From Candidatus Lachnocurva vaginae (GTDB taxonomy: Bacteria; Bacillota; Clostridia; Lachnospirales; Lachnospiraceae), in contig CP049781.1 in NCBI GenBank assembly GCA_011082265.1, positions 1,116,001-1,180,000 of the forward strand: DNA of 64,000 bases, written 5' to 3'. Of this stretch, positions 36,251 to 45,827 are shown one piece after another (position 1 is the stretch's first letter; every line of letters starts with the position of its first letter). The notes below the pieces were generated by a model. It was not told the origin of the DNA, searched no databases, and worked only from the letters and a program-made list of their open reading frames with translations. A program made the position numbers and the translations under genes.

Positions 36251-37789
36251 TCAATTTTTATAAAGTATTATAAATATTTTCTTTTCATACCCTATGTCTT
36301 TTATTTCTACAAGTGACAAATTTTTATTTAGTCTTATATTTTTCTTTATAAGGTTATCTTCATTTGAAATTAAAAACATGTAAGTTCCTTTTTCACTAAG
36401 TTCACTAGATTTTTTAAAAAATGCATTATAAAAGCTCTCCTTTTCTATGAAATCTTTTCCATAAAAATCCGGGAATTCACATAATATCTCTTCAAATCCA
36501 TGACTCGATGTAAAATCAAAATAGTTTCTATTTACAAAATTTATTTCAACTTTTGCAAGCTTTGCATTCTCTCTTCCCTTGATTACAGCTTCACCGTAAG
36601 TGTCTATTCCATAATTTTCTCTTGTTTTTAATCCGGCTCTTTCAATTAAAAGAGTTCCACTTCCCGAAAATGCATCAATAACGCGATTTTCCTTTTTTAT
36701 ATAATTTCTTATCGCATAAATATATTCTGCAGCTACATTTCCAGTCATTGAATTAGGAAAAATATTTTTTCTATACAAAAATCTTTCGTCTGTATACTTT
36801 GGAAGCAAAATAAATGGAGAAAAAGTTCCATCTTCTTTTTTTCTAAAAACAAATGTAAATTCATAGTCAGACGGAGAATTTATAAGTTTTTGATTGGAAG
36901 AAATCTCAATTAGCTTAGCCGCTTTTTTTATTAATTCTTTTGAGCTTTCTCCTCTAAGCTCCAGCCTAAATTTAAATATTTCATTTTCTGTTTCAAATAT
37001 TTCATTTAAAATCTTATATGCAGCTGTCTTCTTAAAAAAATCCTTCATTGTGTCATAGCTTAATATAAAATCTTTTTTTATAGGAATTAAAAATAGCATT
37101 TCTTTATAAAGGTGATTTTTTTCAATTTCTTTTATGCTATAGAGCGTAGTTCTTATTCCCCATTTTGTGATTTTAGCATTGTCTATAAAAATTTTATCAA
37201 AATAAATACTTTTATTTTCCTCTTTTATTTCCGAAAGAATAATCGGATTCATTGTAAGTAAAATCTGAAAAGCCTTCTTAAAAGATTTAACGATATGGGA
37301 TTTTTTTTCATCAAGCAAAAGTGAAAGGTTATGCTTTTCCTCATCAACGTGCTTTTTTTCTGATGCTTCAATCACTTTTTTATTAAATCCATCAAAAATT
37401 TTTTTAAGCTCATCTCTAATATCTTCTATGTTAAAAGTCATCAAAGCCTTAGGATAATAGGGTTTTACAAATAGCACAGTCTCATTTTTATAAAATGAAA
37501 AAATAATATCTCTTAATTTATCCTTGTTTTGGTTTTCAACCTTATTTTCGTCGCATAATGCTTTTTCTTTGTCTTTTAAAATCAAAGATTTATTTTTTCC
37601 GCTATATATGTCATAAATAAGTAAAAGTATATTCTTCCTAACTTTTGCATCTTCACTTGACAAGAACTTTTTTACATCCTCTAAACTTAAATCTATATAT
37701 TTTATATCAAGAGTACCTTCTTTAAGTTCTGCTCTTATTCTGCTTAAAAACTGTCTTTCGCTTTCGTTTTCTTTTAATTTCTGATTCAA
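36251..37789 (-). CDS. class I SAM methyltransferase, RlmL/K-related, unassigned target
   Basis: 512 residues. The N-terminal 300 residues are charged, helical and unrecognised. The C-terminal part has a SAM fold: RVIDAFSGSGTLLIERAGLK (motif I), NYGIDTYGEAVIKGRENAKL (motif II) and VEINFVNRNYFDF. Where the catalytic NPPY is expected it has EILCEFPDFYGKD, so the fourth motif is changed and the target may differ or catalysis may be altered. It starts just after a short gap from the aspS end region and has no partner gene. Confidence 0.6.
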   Translation of the reverse strand: MNQKLKENESERQFLSRIRAELKEGTLDIKYIDLSLEDVKKFLSSEDAKVRKNILLLIYDIYSGKNKSLILKDKEKALCDENKVENQNKDKLRDIIFSFYKNETVLFVKPYYPKALMTFNIEDIRDELKKIFDGFNKKVIEASEKKHVDEEKHNLSLLLDEKKSHIVKSFKKAFQILLTMNPIILSEIKEENKSIYFDKIFIDNAKITKWGIRTTLYSIKEIEKNHLYKEMLFLIPIKKDFILSYDTMKDFFKKTAAYKILNEIFETENEIFKFRLELRGESSKELIKKAAKLIEISSNQKLINSPSDYEFTFVFRKKEDGTFSPFILLPKYTDERFLYRKNIFPNSMTGNVAAEYIYAIRNYIKKENRVIDAFSGSGTLLIERAGLKTRENYGIDTYGEAVIKGRENAKLAKVEINFVNRNYFDFTSSHGFEEILCEFPDFYGKDFIEKESFYNAFFKKSSELSEKGTYMFLISNEDNLIKKNIRLNKNLSLVEIKDIGYEKKIFIILYKN

Positions 37790-38118
37790 TCTTTATTGCC
37801 TTTCTTATTTGTAAATTTTAAAGTATCTTTTTTATACTATAATTTAAAACTTTATATTATTATATGAAATTCTTAAGTTTAATTTTCTATTTTAAATATT
37901 TTGGGAATTATGCATAGTTTCTTTAGAGTTTTTTTGTTAATTTTGTCTTCTTTGCTATTGAAAAAAAGCGTATCAACCTATATAATGATAATGACTTAAG
38001 AGATACATCCCCTTTAGTATTAATTAAGTCGCTTCCCCTTATATATATTAACCCCCTTTAAAAATGCAGCCCACGGGCTGTTATTTTTTACTGAATTTTT
38101 TGCTGAAATAAGAAAACC
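37790..38118. other. AT-rich intergenic region
   Basis: Nothing recognisable. It precedes the 18-bp repeat array. A protein-like frame here (38020-38418, minus) is an artefact of the repeats and of aspS. Confidence 0.5.
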
Positions 38119-38210
38119 GGGCTTATTGGGGCTTATTGGACAAAAAGGGCTTATTGGACAAAAAGGGCTTATTGGACAAAAAGGGCTTATATGAGGCTTA
38201 TAGGACAAAA
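38119..38210. repeat. 18-bp tandem repeat, about 4-5 copies
   Basis: The unit is GGCTTATTGGACAAAAAG, with exact copies at its core and degenerate copies at both ends. It lies just past the aspS terminator. Confidence 0.93.
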
Positions 38211-38216
38211 ACCGTT

Positions 38217-38262
38217 GGTAAAAAGTGCTGTATGTATTAACAATCAATACATACAGCACTTT
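38217..38262 (-). terminator. intrinsic terminator of the hisS-aspS operon
   Basis: A perfect 17-bp stem (38222-38238 with 38246-38262) is followed on the minus strand by TTTTTACC. Confidence 0.9.
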
Positions 38263-38335
38263 CAAATTTCTAAATAAATATTTAGATACTATTTTTAAGT
38301 ATCCAATTAATCCAATACTAAAGATACTTATTATC

Positions 38336-40138
38336 TTAATTTTCTTCACTTTCATCTTCAGAATTAATATCAATTCCAAGTTCCAAAAGCTGCTTTTCAT
38401 CAACTTTGTCCGGAGCATCTGTCATAAGACAGGTTGCATCCTTAACCTTAGGAAATGCAATTACATCTCTTATAGATTCGCATCCAAGCATAAGCATAAG
38501 CATTCTGTCAAGTCCGTATGCAAGTCCTGCATGAGGCGGAACTCCATATTGAAAAGCATTTAATAAAAATCCGAATCGGCTCCAAGCATCTTCTTTTGAA
38601 AAACCTAGTGCCTTAAACATAAGTTCCTGAATATCATCCTGATGGATTCTTATTGATCCTCCTCCCAGTTCGACACCATTTAAAACAATATCATAAGCTT
38701 TAGCTCTTACTTTTCCAGGATCACTTTCCATATATTTTATGTCTTCTTCATAAGGCATTGTAAATGGATGGTGCATAGCGACAAATCTTTCCTCTTCATC
38801 CGACCATTCAAAAAGAGGGAAATCTATTATCCAAAGAAAGTTAAATTTGTTCTTATCAATAAGATTAAGCTCCTCTCCTAAAATAAGTCTAAGCTGCCCT
38901 AAAACATTAAATACGATTTTATTTTTATCCGCTGCAATAAGAATTAAATCTCCTTTTTTAGCAAGAATAGATTCTTCAATTTTACCTAAAAGCTCTTCCT
39001 TTACAAATTTTGAAAATGAGCATTTATGAGTTCCATCTTCTTTAAGCTGAATATATGAAAGTCCCTTAGCTCCGCTTCCCTTTGCAATTTCTATAAGCTT
39101 ATCAAGTTTCTTTCTTGAGAAATCTCCTCCTCCTTCGACTTTTATACAACGAACGGAGCCTCCTTTTTGTATGGCATCTTTAAATACAGAAAAATCACAA
39201 TCTTTTACAAGGTCCGAGATATTGTTAATTTCCATTTCAAATCTTGTATCAGGCTTATCAGAGCCAAATCTTTCCATAGCTTCCTTATAAGTCATTCTCT
39301 TAAATGGAATCTTTATATCAAGTCCTATCGCATCATGGAAAACTTTTTTTAAAAGTCTTTCATTTACGTCAATTACATCGTCCATATCGACAAATGATAA
39401 TTCCATATCGACCTGAGTAAATTCAGGCTGTCTATCTTTTCTTAAATCTTCATCTCTAAAGCATCGTGCAAGCTGGAAATATCTATCAAATCCTGAGCAC
39501 ATAAGTATCTGTTTAAAAAGCTGAGGGCTCTGAGGAAGTGCATAAAATCTCCCTTTATGAATTCTTGATGGAACAAGATAATCTCTTGCTCCTTCAGGTG
39601 TCGATTTTTGAAGTATTGGAGTTTCAATTTCCAAAAATCCATTTTCTGAAAGGAAATTTCTTATGCTCTGCATAACCTTACTTTTCATAATTATATTTTT
39701 CTGCATAATAGGGCGTCTTAAATCAAGATATCTATATTTAAGTCTAAGCTCGTCCTTAGTATTTATATCATCTTCTATAAGGAAAGGCGGTGTCTTTGAT
39801 TCGGATAAAATTCTTATCTCTTTTGCAACGACCTCGATAGAACCTGTAGCCATATGCTCATTTACAGCTGCACTTCTTTTCTGAACATCTCCTACAACTG
39901 CAATAACAAATTCGTTTCTTATACTTTCAGCTTTCTTAAATCCTTCACTTCCGACAAATTTCTCATCAAAAAGTATCTGCATAAGTCCGCTTCTGTCTCT
40001 TAAATCTACAAAAATAAGACTTCCCAAATTTCTTCTTTTAGAAGCCCAACCCATTAAAGTTACAGTTTTACCTATATCATTTTCTGTTACTTCAGTACAT
40101 CTATGGCTCCTATGAAGTCCTTTTATTGATTCAGCCAT
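38336..40138 (-). CDS. aspS: aspartyl-tRNA synthetase (bacterial type)
   Basis: 600 residues, the full bacterial form with N-terminal anticodon-binding OB fold (KTVTLMGWASKRRNLGSLIF), class II catalytic core (PQSPQLFKQILMCSGFDRYF, then FRDEDLRKDRQPEFTQ as motif 2), a GAD insertion and motif 3 near the end (GLAYGLDRMLMLM). It charges tRNA-Asp for translation. It follows hisS by 36 bp on the same strand, a common pairing in Firmicutes, and has a strong terminator after it. Confidence 0.98.
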   Translation of the reverse strand: MAESIKGLHRSHRCTEVTENDIGKTVTLMGWASKRRNLGSLIFVDLRDRSGLMQILFDEKFVGSEGFKKAESIRNEFVIAVVGDVQKRSAAVNEHMATGSIEVVAKEIRILSESKTPPFLIEDDINTKDELRLKYRYLDLRRPIMQKNIIMKSKVMQSIRNFLSENGFLEIETPILQKSTPEGARDYLVPSRIHKGRFYALPQSPQLFKQILMCSGFDRYFQLARCFRDEDLRKDRQPEFTQVDMELSFVDMDDVIDVNERLLKKVFHDAIGLDIKIPFKRMTYKEAMERFGSDKPDTRFEMEINNISDLVKDCDFSVFKDAIQKGGSVRCIKVEGGGDFSRKKLDKLIEIAKGSGAKGLSYIQLKEDGTHKCSFSKFVKEELLGKIEESILAKKGDLILIAADKNKIVFNVLGQLRLILGEELNLIDKNKFNFLWIIDFPLFEWSDEEERFVAMHHPFTMPYEEDIKYMESDPGKVRAKAYDIVLNGVELGGGSIRIHQDDIQELMFKALGFSKEDAWSRFGFLLNAFQYGVPPHAGLAYGLDRMLMLMLGCESIRDVIAFPKVKDATCLMTDAPDKVDEKQLLELGIDINSEDESEEN

Positions 40139-40174
40139 TTAATTATTCCTTTCCTTTTATCTATATAAATTAAG

Positions 40175-41443
40175 TTATTTAAATTCCTTAGAAAAATATT
40201 CTTTAAACTCACTATATCCCTGCTCAGAAAGTCTTTCTTTCTGAAATTTTTTATTCTTATTCATCTTTTCTACAAGAACAGTATTTCCTTCTTTTCTAAG
40301 CTTCATAGCATAAGAAAATGCTTCATTTTTCTTTTCGCATGAAAGACCTTTTTCTAAAAGTATAGCAACCTTCTTTCCCTTATTCGGAACCTTGAAATTA
40401 CTTTCAAGAAGGAGAAGAATTATTCTTTCAAATCCGATTGAAAAACCGCAGGCCGGAACTTTCTTTCCTAAAAATTTTCCTACCATCTCATCGTATCGTC
40501 CGCCGCCTCCGCAGCTTCCGCCAAAATCTTTTATCTTGATTTCAAAAATTGTTCCGGTGTAATATCCCATTCCTCTAACCAATGTAGGGTCAAACACGAG
40601 CTCAAAATCAGCTTGTTTAAGTTGATTTACACTTGAATAGATTTCCTTTAAAGACTCTGCTACTTCTGAATCTAAATTATCTTTTAATGTATTTTTTATA
40701 AAATCTATGCTTTCATCAAAAGAATTTATCTCATTTAATTCATCAAAAAGATTCATATATTTATCTACATTTTCTTTTTGAATTCCAAGCATTTCAAGTT
40801 CTTCTTTTACTCCATTAATCCCGATTTTATCCATTTTATCAAGTGTTATAAATATCTCGTCATACTTATCTTCCGGGAAAGATGAATATTTAGCCATTGC
40901 TTTTAAGATTCTTCTATCATTTATTCTTATTTCAAAATTCTTAAAGCAAAGCTTTCCTAATGTCGTGGTCGTTGCTGTAATAAGTTCGATTTCCGCAAGA
41001 TTCGATTCTTCTCCCAAAATATCAATATCGCACTGAGTAAACTGACGATATCTGCCTCTTTGAGGTCTGTCAGCTCTCCATACAGAGCCTATCTGAAGAG
41101 CTTTAAAAGGAGTTGGAAGATTATTTTCATTATTTGAATAAAATCTTGAAAGAGGAACTGTAAGGTCATAACGCATTCCAAAATCCACTACATCCTTTTC
41201 CTCTTTTGCCATTTCTAAATTAAGTTTTTCGCCTCTTTTTAAAATCTTAAAAATAAGTTTTTCATTTTCTCCTCCATTTTTTCCGGAAAGATTTTCTATA
41301 CTTTCCATACAAGGAGTTTCTATTGGTGTAAAGCCGAATTTTCTATATGTATCCTTTATAATAGACGTTACGTAATCACGTATTTCCATCTCTCCCGGGA
41401 GAATATCCTTCATCCCATTTACAGGTTTTTTCTTAAATGACAT
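40175..41443 (-). CDS. hisS: histidyl-tRNA synthetase
   Basis: 422 residues. Class II motifs: MRYDLTVPLSRF, QIGSVWRADRPQRGRYRQFT (motif 2) and the HisA-type VRGMGYYTGTIFEI, then CGFSIGFERIILLLL (motif 3). The C-terminal anticodon domain is present. The start has AGGAGAAA upstream. It forms an operon with aspS; there is no T-box in the 97-bp gap upstream. Confidence 0.97.
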   Translation of the reverse strand: MSFKKKPVNGMKDILPGEMEIRDYVTSIIKDTYRKFGFTPIETPCMESIENLSGKNGGENEKLIFKILKRGEKLNLEMAKEEKDVVDFGMRYDLTVPLSRFYSNNENNLPTPFKALQIGSVWRADRPQRGRYRQFTQCDIDILGEESNLAEIELITATTTTLGKLCFKNFEIRINDRRILKAMAKYSSFPEDKYDEIFITLDKMDKIGINGVKEELEMLGIQKENVDKYMNLFDELNEINSFDESIDFIKNTLKDNLDSEVAESLKEIYSSVNQLKQADFELVFDPTLVRGMGYYTGTIFEIKIKDFGGSCGGGGRYDEMVGKFLGKKVPACGFSIGFERIILLLLESNFKVPNKGKKVAILLEKGLSCEKKNEAFSYAMKLRKEGNTVLVEKMNKNKKFQKERLSEQGYSEFKEYFSKEFK

Positions 41444-41540
41444 TTCTTTCTCCTAACTATCATAGGTTTTTATTATAAAACTTTTTTTTATTCATTTCTA
41501 TTGTTAAAAACTGTTTTCATTTTATTTTTTACTTATAAAA

Positions 41541-43235
41541 TCATTCGCTAAAAAATAGTTCCTTCTTTCTTTCTATCATCTCATCTATTCTTTCAATATA
41601 ACTTTTTATATCACGAACATTTTCACATCGTTTCGTACTGCCATCTAAAAGGACGTGTTTTGAGGCCGTTCCCGCTCCTAATGCTACAATATCCTCCTGT
41701 TCTTCCATTATTAGAATATTATATTTTCCTTCTTTTCCTAAAGCAGAATATCCTACATTTTCAAGATTTCCAGCCATGTTTTTTTGCCTATAAAGGTAAT
41801 ATGGGCTCATTCCTAAGCTCTCTGCTAAGCCAGCACTTTCAGCCATAAGAAAATTTGAATTTTCCATGGCATAATTTTCGTACTTACTCCACTCTTTATA
41901 AAGTCTTGAATGGGTTTTTATTGCAAGAGAATGAATTGTAAGACTGTCCGGATGAAGCTTTCTTATCTCGTCAAATGTATATAAAATATCATCCTTATTT
42001 TCTCCCGGAAGTCCCAATATTAAATCCATATTTATATTATTAAATTCTAAGCTTCTTGCAAGATTAAAGCTTTCATAAACAGATGCTATGCTATGATCTC
42101 TTCCTATTATCCTTAAAGTCTTTTCATTCATAGTCTGAGGATTTATAGAAATTCTGGTAACATTATACTTTTTCATAACAAGAAGTTTTTCTCTATCTAT
42201 TGAGTCCGGACGTCCCGCTTCTACATTAAACTCTTTTATATGATCCATGTCAAAATTTTCATAAATAAGTGAAAATAATTCAGAAAGCTCATTTGCATTT
42301 AAAGATGTAGGTGTTCCTCCTCCTATATATAATGTATCAAGTATCCTTCCTCTAAAAAGCTTTGCGACTTCTACTATTTCTTTTTTTAATGCATCTAGAT
42401 ACGCACGTACCTGCCCTTTAAATACTGCCATATTATATGACGGAAATGAGCAATAAAGGCAAGTCGTCGGGCAAAATGGGATTCCTATGTAAATACTGTA
42501 GCCTAACCTTTTATCATAATTTTCTTTCTTATCTTCGATTTTTTCTTTAAGCTTATTCCCCTTTAAAGCTTCTTCATATTTAGCCTTCTTTTCTATAGAT
42601 TCTAATTTATAAAGTCTAACTAAAGTATGAAGATTATTTAAAAGTTCAATCTCCCTTTTTGACACAAAAATTCCAAGCTTCGTTTTTTCATCCGATGCCA
42701 AATATGTTTCTTTCATATAAGAATATACATCTCTTTCGGAATCTGAAAGAAGCTTATTTAATATAATTTTTGTCGGTCTAATTCCCGTAAGAGTTCCCCA
42801 AGGAAGAGTCTTATTTGTAACCTTTGATAAATTTAAATATATTGATTTCTTTAAATCATTTTTTACAGCTTTTGTATCCTTTATATCTTTTACATGAATT
42901 TTCTCTCTATATATTTCTTTCCAATTTTTTTCAGAAATATTTTTTCCTTCAGATGAAACATCCTTTTCTTTTTCCTTAACCAGCTTATCTTCTTTTTCTT
43001 CAAGCGAAATATCAATAAGCTTTTTATCATCGTAATAATAAACCTTTATTAAAAAATCTATTGTTTCATCTTCATTCAAAACTTTCTTTCTATTTTTTAC
43101 TTGATATGGTAAAAATTGTTCTTCTTTTTCATCTACATCATAATCGATAAAAATATCATGATGAGGGAAAAAAGCCTGAACTAAAGAATAAATATCATAT
43201 TCAAATCTTGCTTTATTTACTTTTATTTTTATCAT
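41541..43235 (-). CDS. hemZ: oxygen-independent coproporphyrinogen III oxidase-like radical SAM protein (HemZ)
   Basis: 564 residues. The radical SAM CxxxCxxC motif is in PFCPTTCLYCSFPSYNM near residue 255, followed by LYIGGGTPTSLNANELSELF and NMDLILGLPGENKDD. The N-terminal 240 residues are unlike HemN and match the longer HemZ type. In Bacillus HemZ works in anaerobic haem biosynthesis; in fermentative Clostridia without a haem pathway homologues may have other roles. The start overlaps the rel stop codon by one base, so translation is coupled. Confidence 0.85.
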   Translation of the reverse strand: MIKIKVNKARFEYDIYSLVQAFFPHHDIFIDYDVDEKEEQFLPYQVKNRKKVLNEDETIDFLIKVYYYDDKKLIDISLEEKEDKLVKEKEKDVSSEGKNISEKNWKEIYREKIHVKDIKDTKAVKNDLKKSIYLNLSKVTNKTLPWGTLTGIRPTKIILNKLLSDSERDVYSYMKETYLASDEKTKLGIFVSKREIELLNNLHTLVRLYKLESIEKKAKYEEALKGNKLKEKIEDKKENYDKRLGYSIYIGIPFCPTTCLYCSFPSYNMAVFKGQVRAYLDALKKEIVEVAKLFRGRILDTLYIGGGTPTSLNANELSELFSLIYENFDMDHIKEFNVEAGRPDSIDREKLLVMKKYNVTRISINPQTMNEKTLRIIGRDHSIASVYESFNLARSLEFNNINMDLILGLPGENKDDILYTFDEIRKLHPDSLTIHSLAIKTHSRLYKEWSKYENYAMENSNFLMAESAGLAESLGMSPYYLYRQKNMAGNLENVGYSALGKEGKYNILIMEEQEDIVALGAGTASKHVLLDGSTKRCENVRDIKSYIERIDEMIERKKELFFSE

Positions 43236-45568
43236 TATCCTAAAGCTCTCTTAACTTCGCTAACACTCTTTATCGCTCTAAGTCTCTTTAAAATATCTGA
43301 AAGCTCATGCCTATCTTTTATACTGAATGTCATTGTAAAAGTAATAATTCCATGTTTACTTGTATTCGTATTTATAGCTAAAATATCTATATCTTTTTCT
43401 GTAAAAATCTTTGAAATATCGACAAGAAGCCCCCTTCTATTTTCAGCATAAATTCTTATTGAAACTTCAAATGCTTCCGATGTATTTTCTGAAAGCATAT
43501 CTTCTTCCCAAACAGCCTCTACAAGTCTTTCTTTTTCACGCTCAGGAATATTCATAATATTGATACAATCAGTTCTATGAACAGTAATTCCTCTTCCCCT
43601 TGTAATAAATCCTATAATTTCATCACCCGGTACCGGACTACAGCAACGGCTAAAATGAATCGGAAGATCCACAATTCCATTAATTAAAACTCCATTTTTG
43701 GAACGTTTTCTCTTAGTTTGAGTTTCTTTTTCCTTAGTTACACGAGTTTGAGCTTCTACTTTTTCGATTATATCTTTATCAGTTTGTACAATAGGATGAT
43801 CATGCTTAAAAGCTTCATACATTCTATTTATGACAAGGCCTTCTTTTAAAGATCCATGCCCTATCGTTGCAAGTGCATTAGCCCAATCATGAAGTCCATA
43901 TCTTCTCAAAATAAGTTTTTGATACTCAGTTTTATTTATATCAGAAAATTCAATTCCCTTGCTTTTAGCATTTTGAATTAAAAGCTCTTTTCCTTTTTGA
44001 ATATTTTCTTCTTTTTCCTGACTTCTAAACCACTGATTTATCTTAGTTTTTGCCTGAGTAGATTTCACTCTGGTTACCCAGTCCGGACTAGGTCCTTTTG
44101 AATTTTGGGACGTTATAATTTCAATTCGATCGCCATTTTTAATCTCATAATCTATTGGCACAAGTCTATTATTAACCTTTGCACCCACCATCTGATTACC
44201 AACTGCAGAATGAATAGCATAAGCAAAATCTATTGCGATAGACCCCTTCGGAAGATTCTTTACTTCGCCTGTCGGAGTGAAGCAAAATACCATATCTCCG
44301 AAAAGATTAAGGTCACTTTTTAATAGGCTCATAAATTCTTTATTATCGGACATATCCTGCTGCCATTCAAGGATCTGACGAAGCCATGACAATTTTTCTT
44401 CTTCCTTATTTATGGTTGAGCCTTCACCACTTTCCTTGTATTTCCAATGTGCTGCGATACCATATTCACTTATCTTATGCATTTCATAAGTTCTTATCTG
44501 AACTTCAAAAGGTGTTCCCTTAGGTCCTATAAGAGTAGTATGAAGTGACTGATACATGTTAGGCTTTGGCATAGCAATATAATCTTTAAATCTTCCGGGA
44601 ATCGGAGTGTAATTTTCATGCATTACACCTAAAACCGCATAGCAATCCTTAATATCATTTACAATCACTCTTACTGCAAATAAATCATATATCTGATCCA
44701 AAGTTTTATGTTGACTTACCATCTTTCTATATACACTAAAAAGATGCTTTGCTCTTCCTTCTACTGTTGCTTTGATTCCAGCTTTTTTAACCAAATCTTT
44801 TACTACATCCACAAGACTCTTTACATACATCTCACGTTCATCTTTATGAAGAGAAACTTGATGAGTTAAGTCTTGATATGCTTCCGGTTCCAAATATTTA
44901 AGAGCCAAATCCTCAAGCTCTATTTTTACTTTTGAAATACCAAGACGCTGTGCAAGCGGTGCATAGATTTCCATAGTTTCTTTTGATTTTTCTCTCTGCT
45001 TCTGCGGTGTCATAAAATTAAGAGTTCTCATATTATGCAGTCTGTCCGCAAGCTTTATCATTATAACTCTTATGTCTTTTGCCATAGCAAGAAACATTTT
45101 TCTTAAATTTTCCGCCTGAATGTCGACCTTATCAACATCATAAGAAAGCTGCGTAAGTTTTGTAACACCGTCTACCAAAAGTGCAATTTCAGGTGAAAAT
45201 TCTTTTGCAATAGTATCAAGTGTAACTCCCGTATCTTCTACAACATCATGAAGAAGTCCTGCAATTATTGTTTCTTTATCAAGCTCCAAATCTGAAAGAA
45301 TAAGAGCAGTACAAAGCGGATGAATGATATAAGCTTCACCCGATTTTCTTTTTTGCCCGTCATGTGCTTTATCAGCAAACTCATAAGCCTTCTTTATCAT
45401 AGCTGTATCAGTATTCGGATGATACTCTTCTATTCTCTCTAAAATCTTTTCAAAAATTTCGTCATGACTTTTAAAGCCGTCCGTAGAGACAACTTTTTTC
45501 TCTCCGTCGTAGTCATGAAGTTTTAATTTTATATTTTTTGTCTGCTCGTTAATTTTGTTATCCAACAC
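43235..45568 (-). CDS. rel: RelA/SpoT bifunctional (p)ppGpp synthetase/hydrolase
   Basis: 777 residues with all domains in order: HD hydrolase (AHDGQKRKSGEAYIIHPLCT, ETIIAGLLHDVVEDTG), synthetase (YKDYIAMPKPN-type line FKDYIAMPKPNMYQSLHTTL), TGS (PTGEVKNLPKGSIAIDFAYA), zinc/helical region (HFSRCCSPVPGDEIIGFI) and C-terminal ACT (SIRIYAENRRGLLVDISKIF). It makes and degrades the alarmone in response to starvation. It is the first gene of the rel-hemZ unit and lies divergent to the AGCS symporter. Confidence 0.98.
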   Translation of the reverse strand: MLDNKINEQTKNIKLKLHDYDGEKKVVSTDGFKSHDEIFEKILERIEEYHPNTDTAMIKKAYEFADKAHDGQKRKSGEAYIIHPLCTALILSDLELDKETIIAGLLHDVVEDTGVTLDTIAKEFSPEIALLVDGVTKLTQLSYDVDKVDIQAENLRKMFLAMAKDIRVIMIKLADRLHNMRTLNFMTPQKQREKSKETMEIYAPLAQRLGISKVKIELEDLALKYLEPEAYQDLTHQVSLHKDEREMYVKSLVDVVKDLVKKAGIKATVEGRAKHLFSVYRKMVSQHKTLDQIYDLFAVRVIVNDIKDCYAVLGVMHENYTPIPGRFKDYIAMPKPNMYQSLHTTLIGPKGTPFEVQIRTYEMHKISEYGIAAHWKYKESGEGSTINKEEEKLSWLRQILEWQQDMSDNKEFMSLLKSDLNLFGDMVFCFTPTGEVKNLPKGSIAIDFAYAIHSAVGNQMVGAKVNNRLVPIDYEIKNGDRIEIITSQNSKGPSPDWVTRVKSTQAKTKINQWFRSQEKEENIQKGKELLIQNAKSKGIEFSDINKTEYQKLILRRYGLHDWANALATIGHGSLKEGLVINRMYEAFKHDHPIVQTDKDIIEKVEAQTRVTKEKETQTKRKRSKNGVLINGIVDLPIHFSRCCSPVPGDEIIGFITRGRGITVHRTDCINIMNIPEREKERLVEAVWEEDMLSENTSEAFEVSIRIYAENRRGLLVDISKIFTEKDIDILAINTNTSKHGIITFTMTFSIKDRHELSDILKRLRAIKSVSEVKRALG

Positions 45569-45759
45569 TATAAATACCTACATTTCTTTAAAAAATTATT
45601 ATTCTTAATTCTAATATCATCCTATACTTATGTAAATAGCATTAATATAAATAAAAAGTAAATTATACATGTTTAAAAGCAAAAATATGTATATTTATCA
45701 AAAAAATGTATAGATATTTAATATTATGTATATAATAATCGAATATATTTGAAAATTTC

Positions 45760-45788
45760 TTGAAATCAAAACATAAACCCTATATAAT
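45760..45788 (+). promoter_or_regulatory. promoter of the AGCS symporter gene
   Basis: TTGAAA (45760-45765), 17-bp spacer, TATAAT (45783-45788), about 40 bp before the start codon. Confidence 0.85.
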
Positions 45789-45827
45789 CACTAATAAAAA
45801 TTCTTATAGAATCCGGGGGGAAAATTT

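Noticed and set aside
38020..38418. 132-codon minus frame with SPFCPI repeats
   Set aside because: It overlaps the 3' end of aspS, runs through its terminator and owes its repeats to an intergenic 18-bp array; there is no ribosome binding site.
41444..41540. Possible T-box before hisS
   Set aside because: Only 97 bp with no T-box core; too short for the riboswitch.
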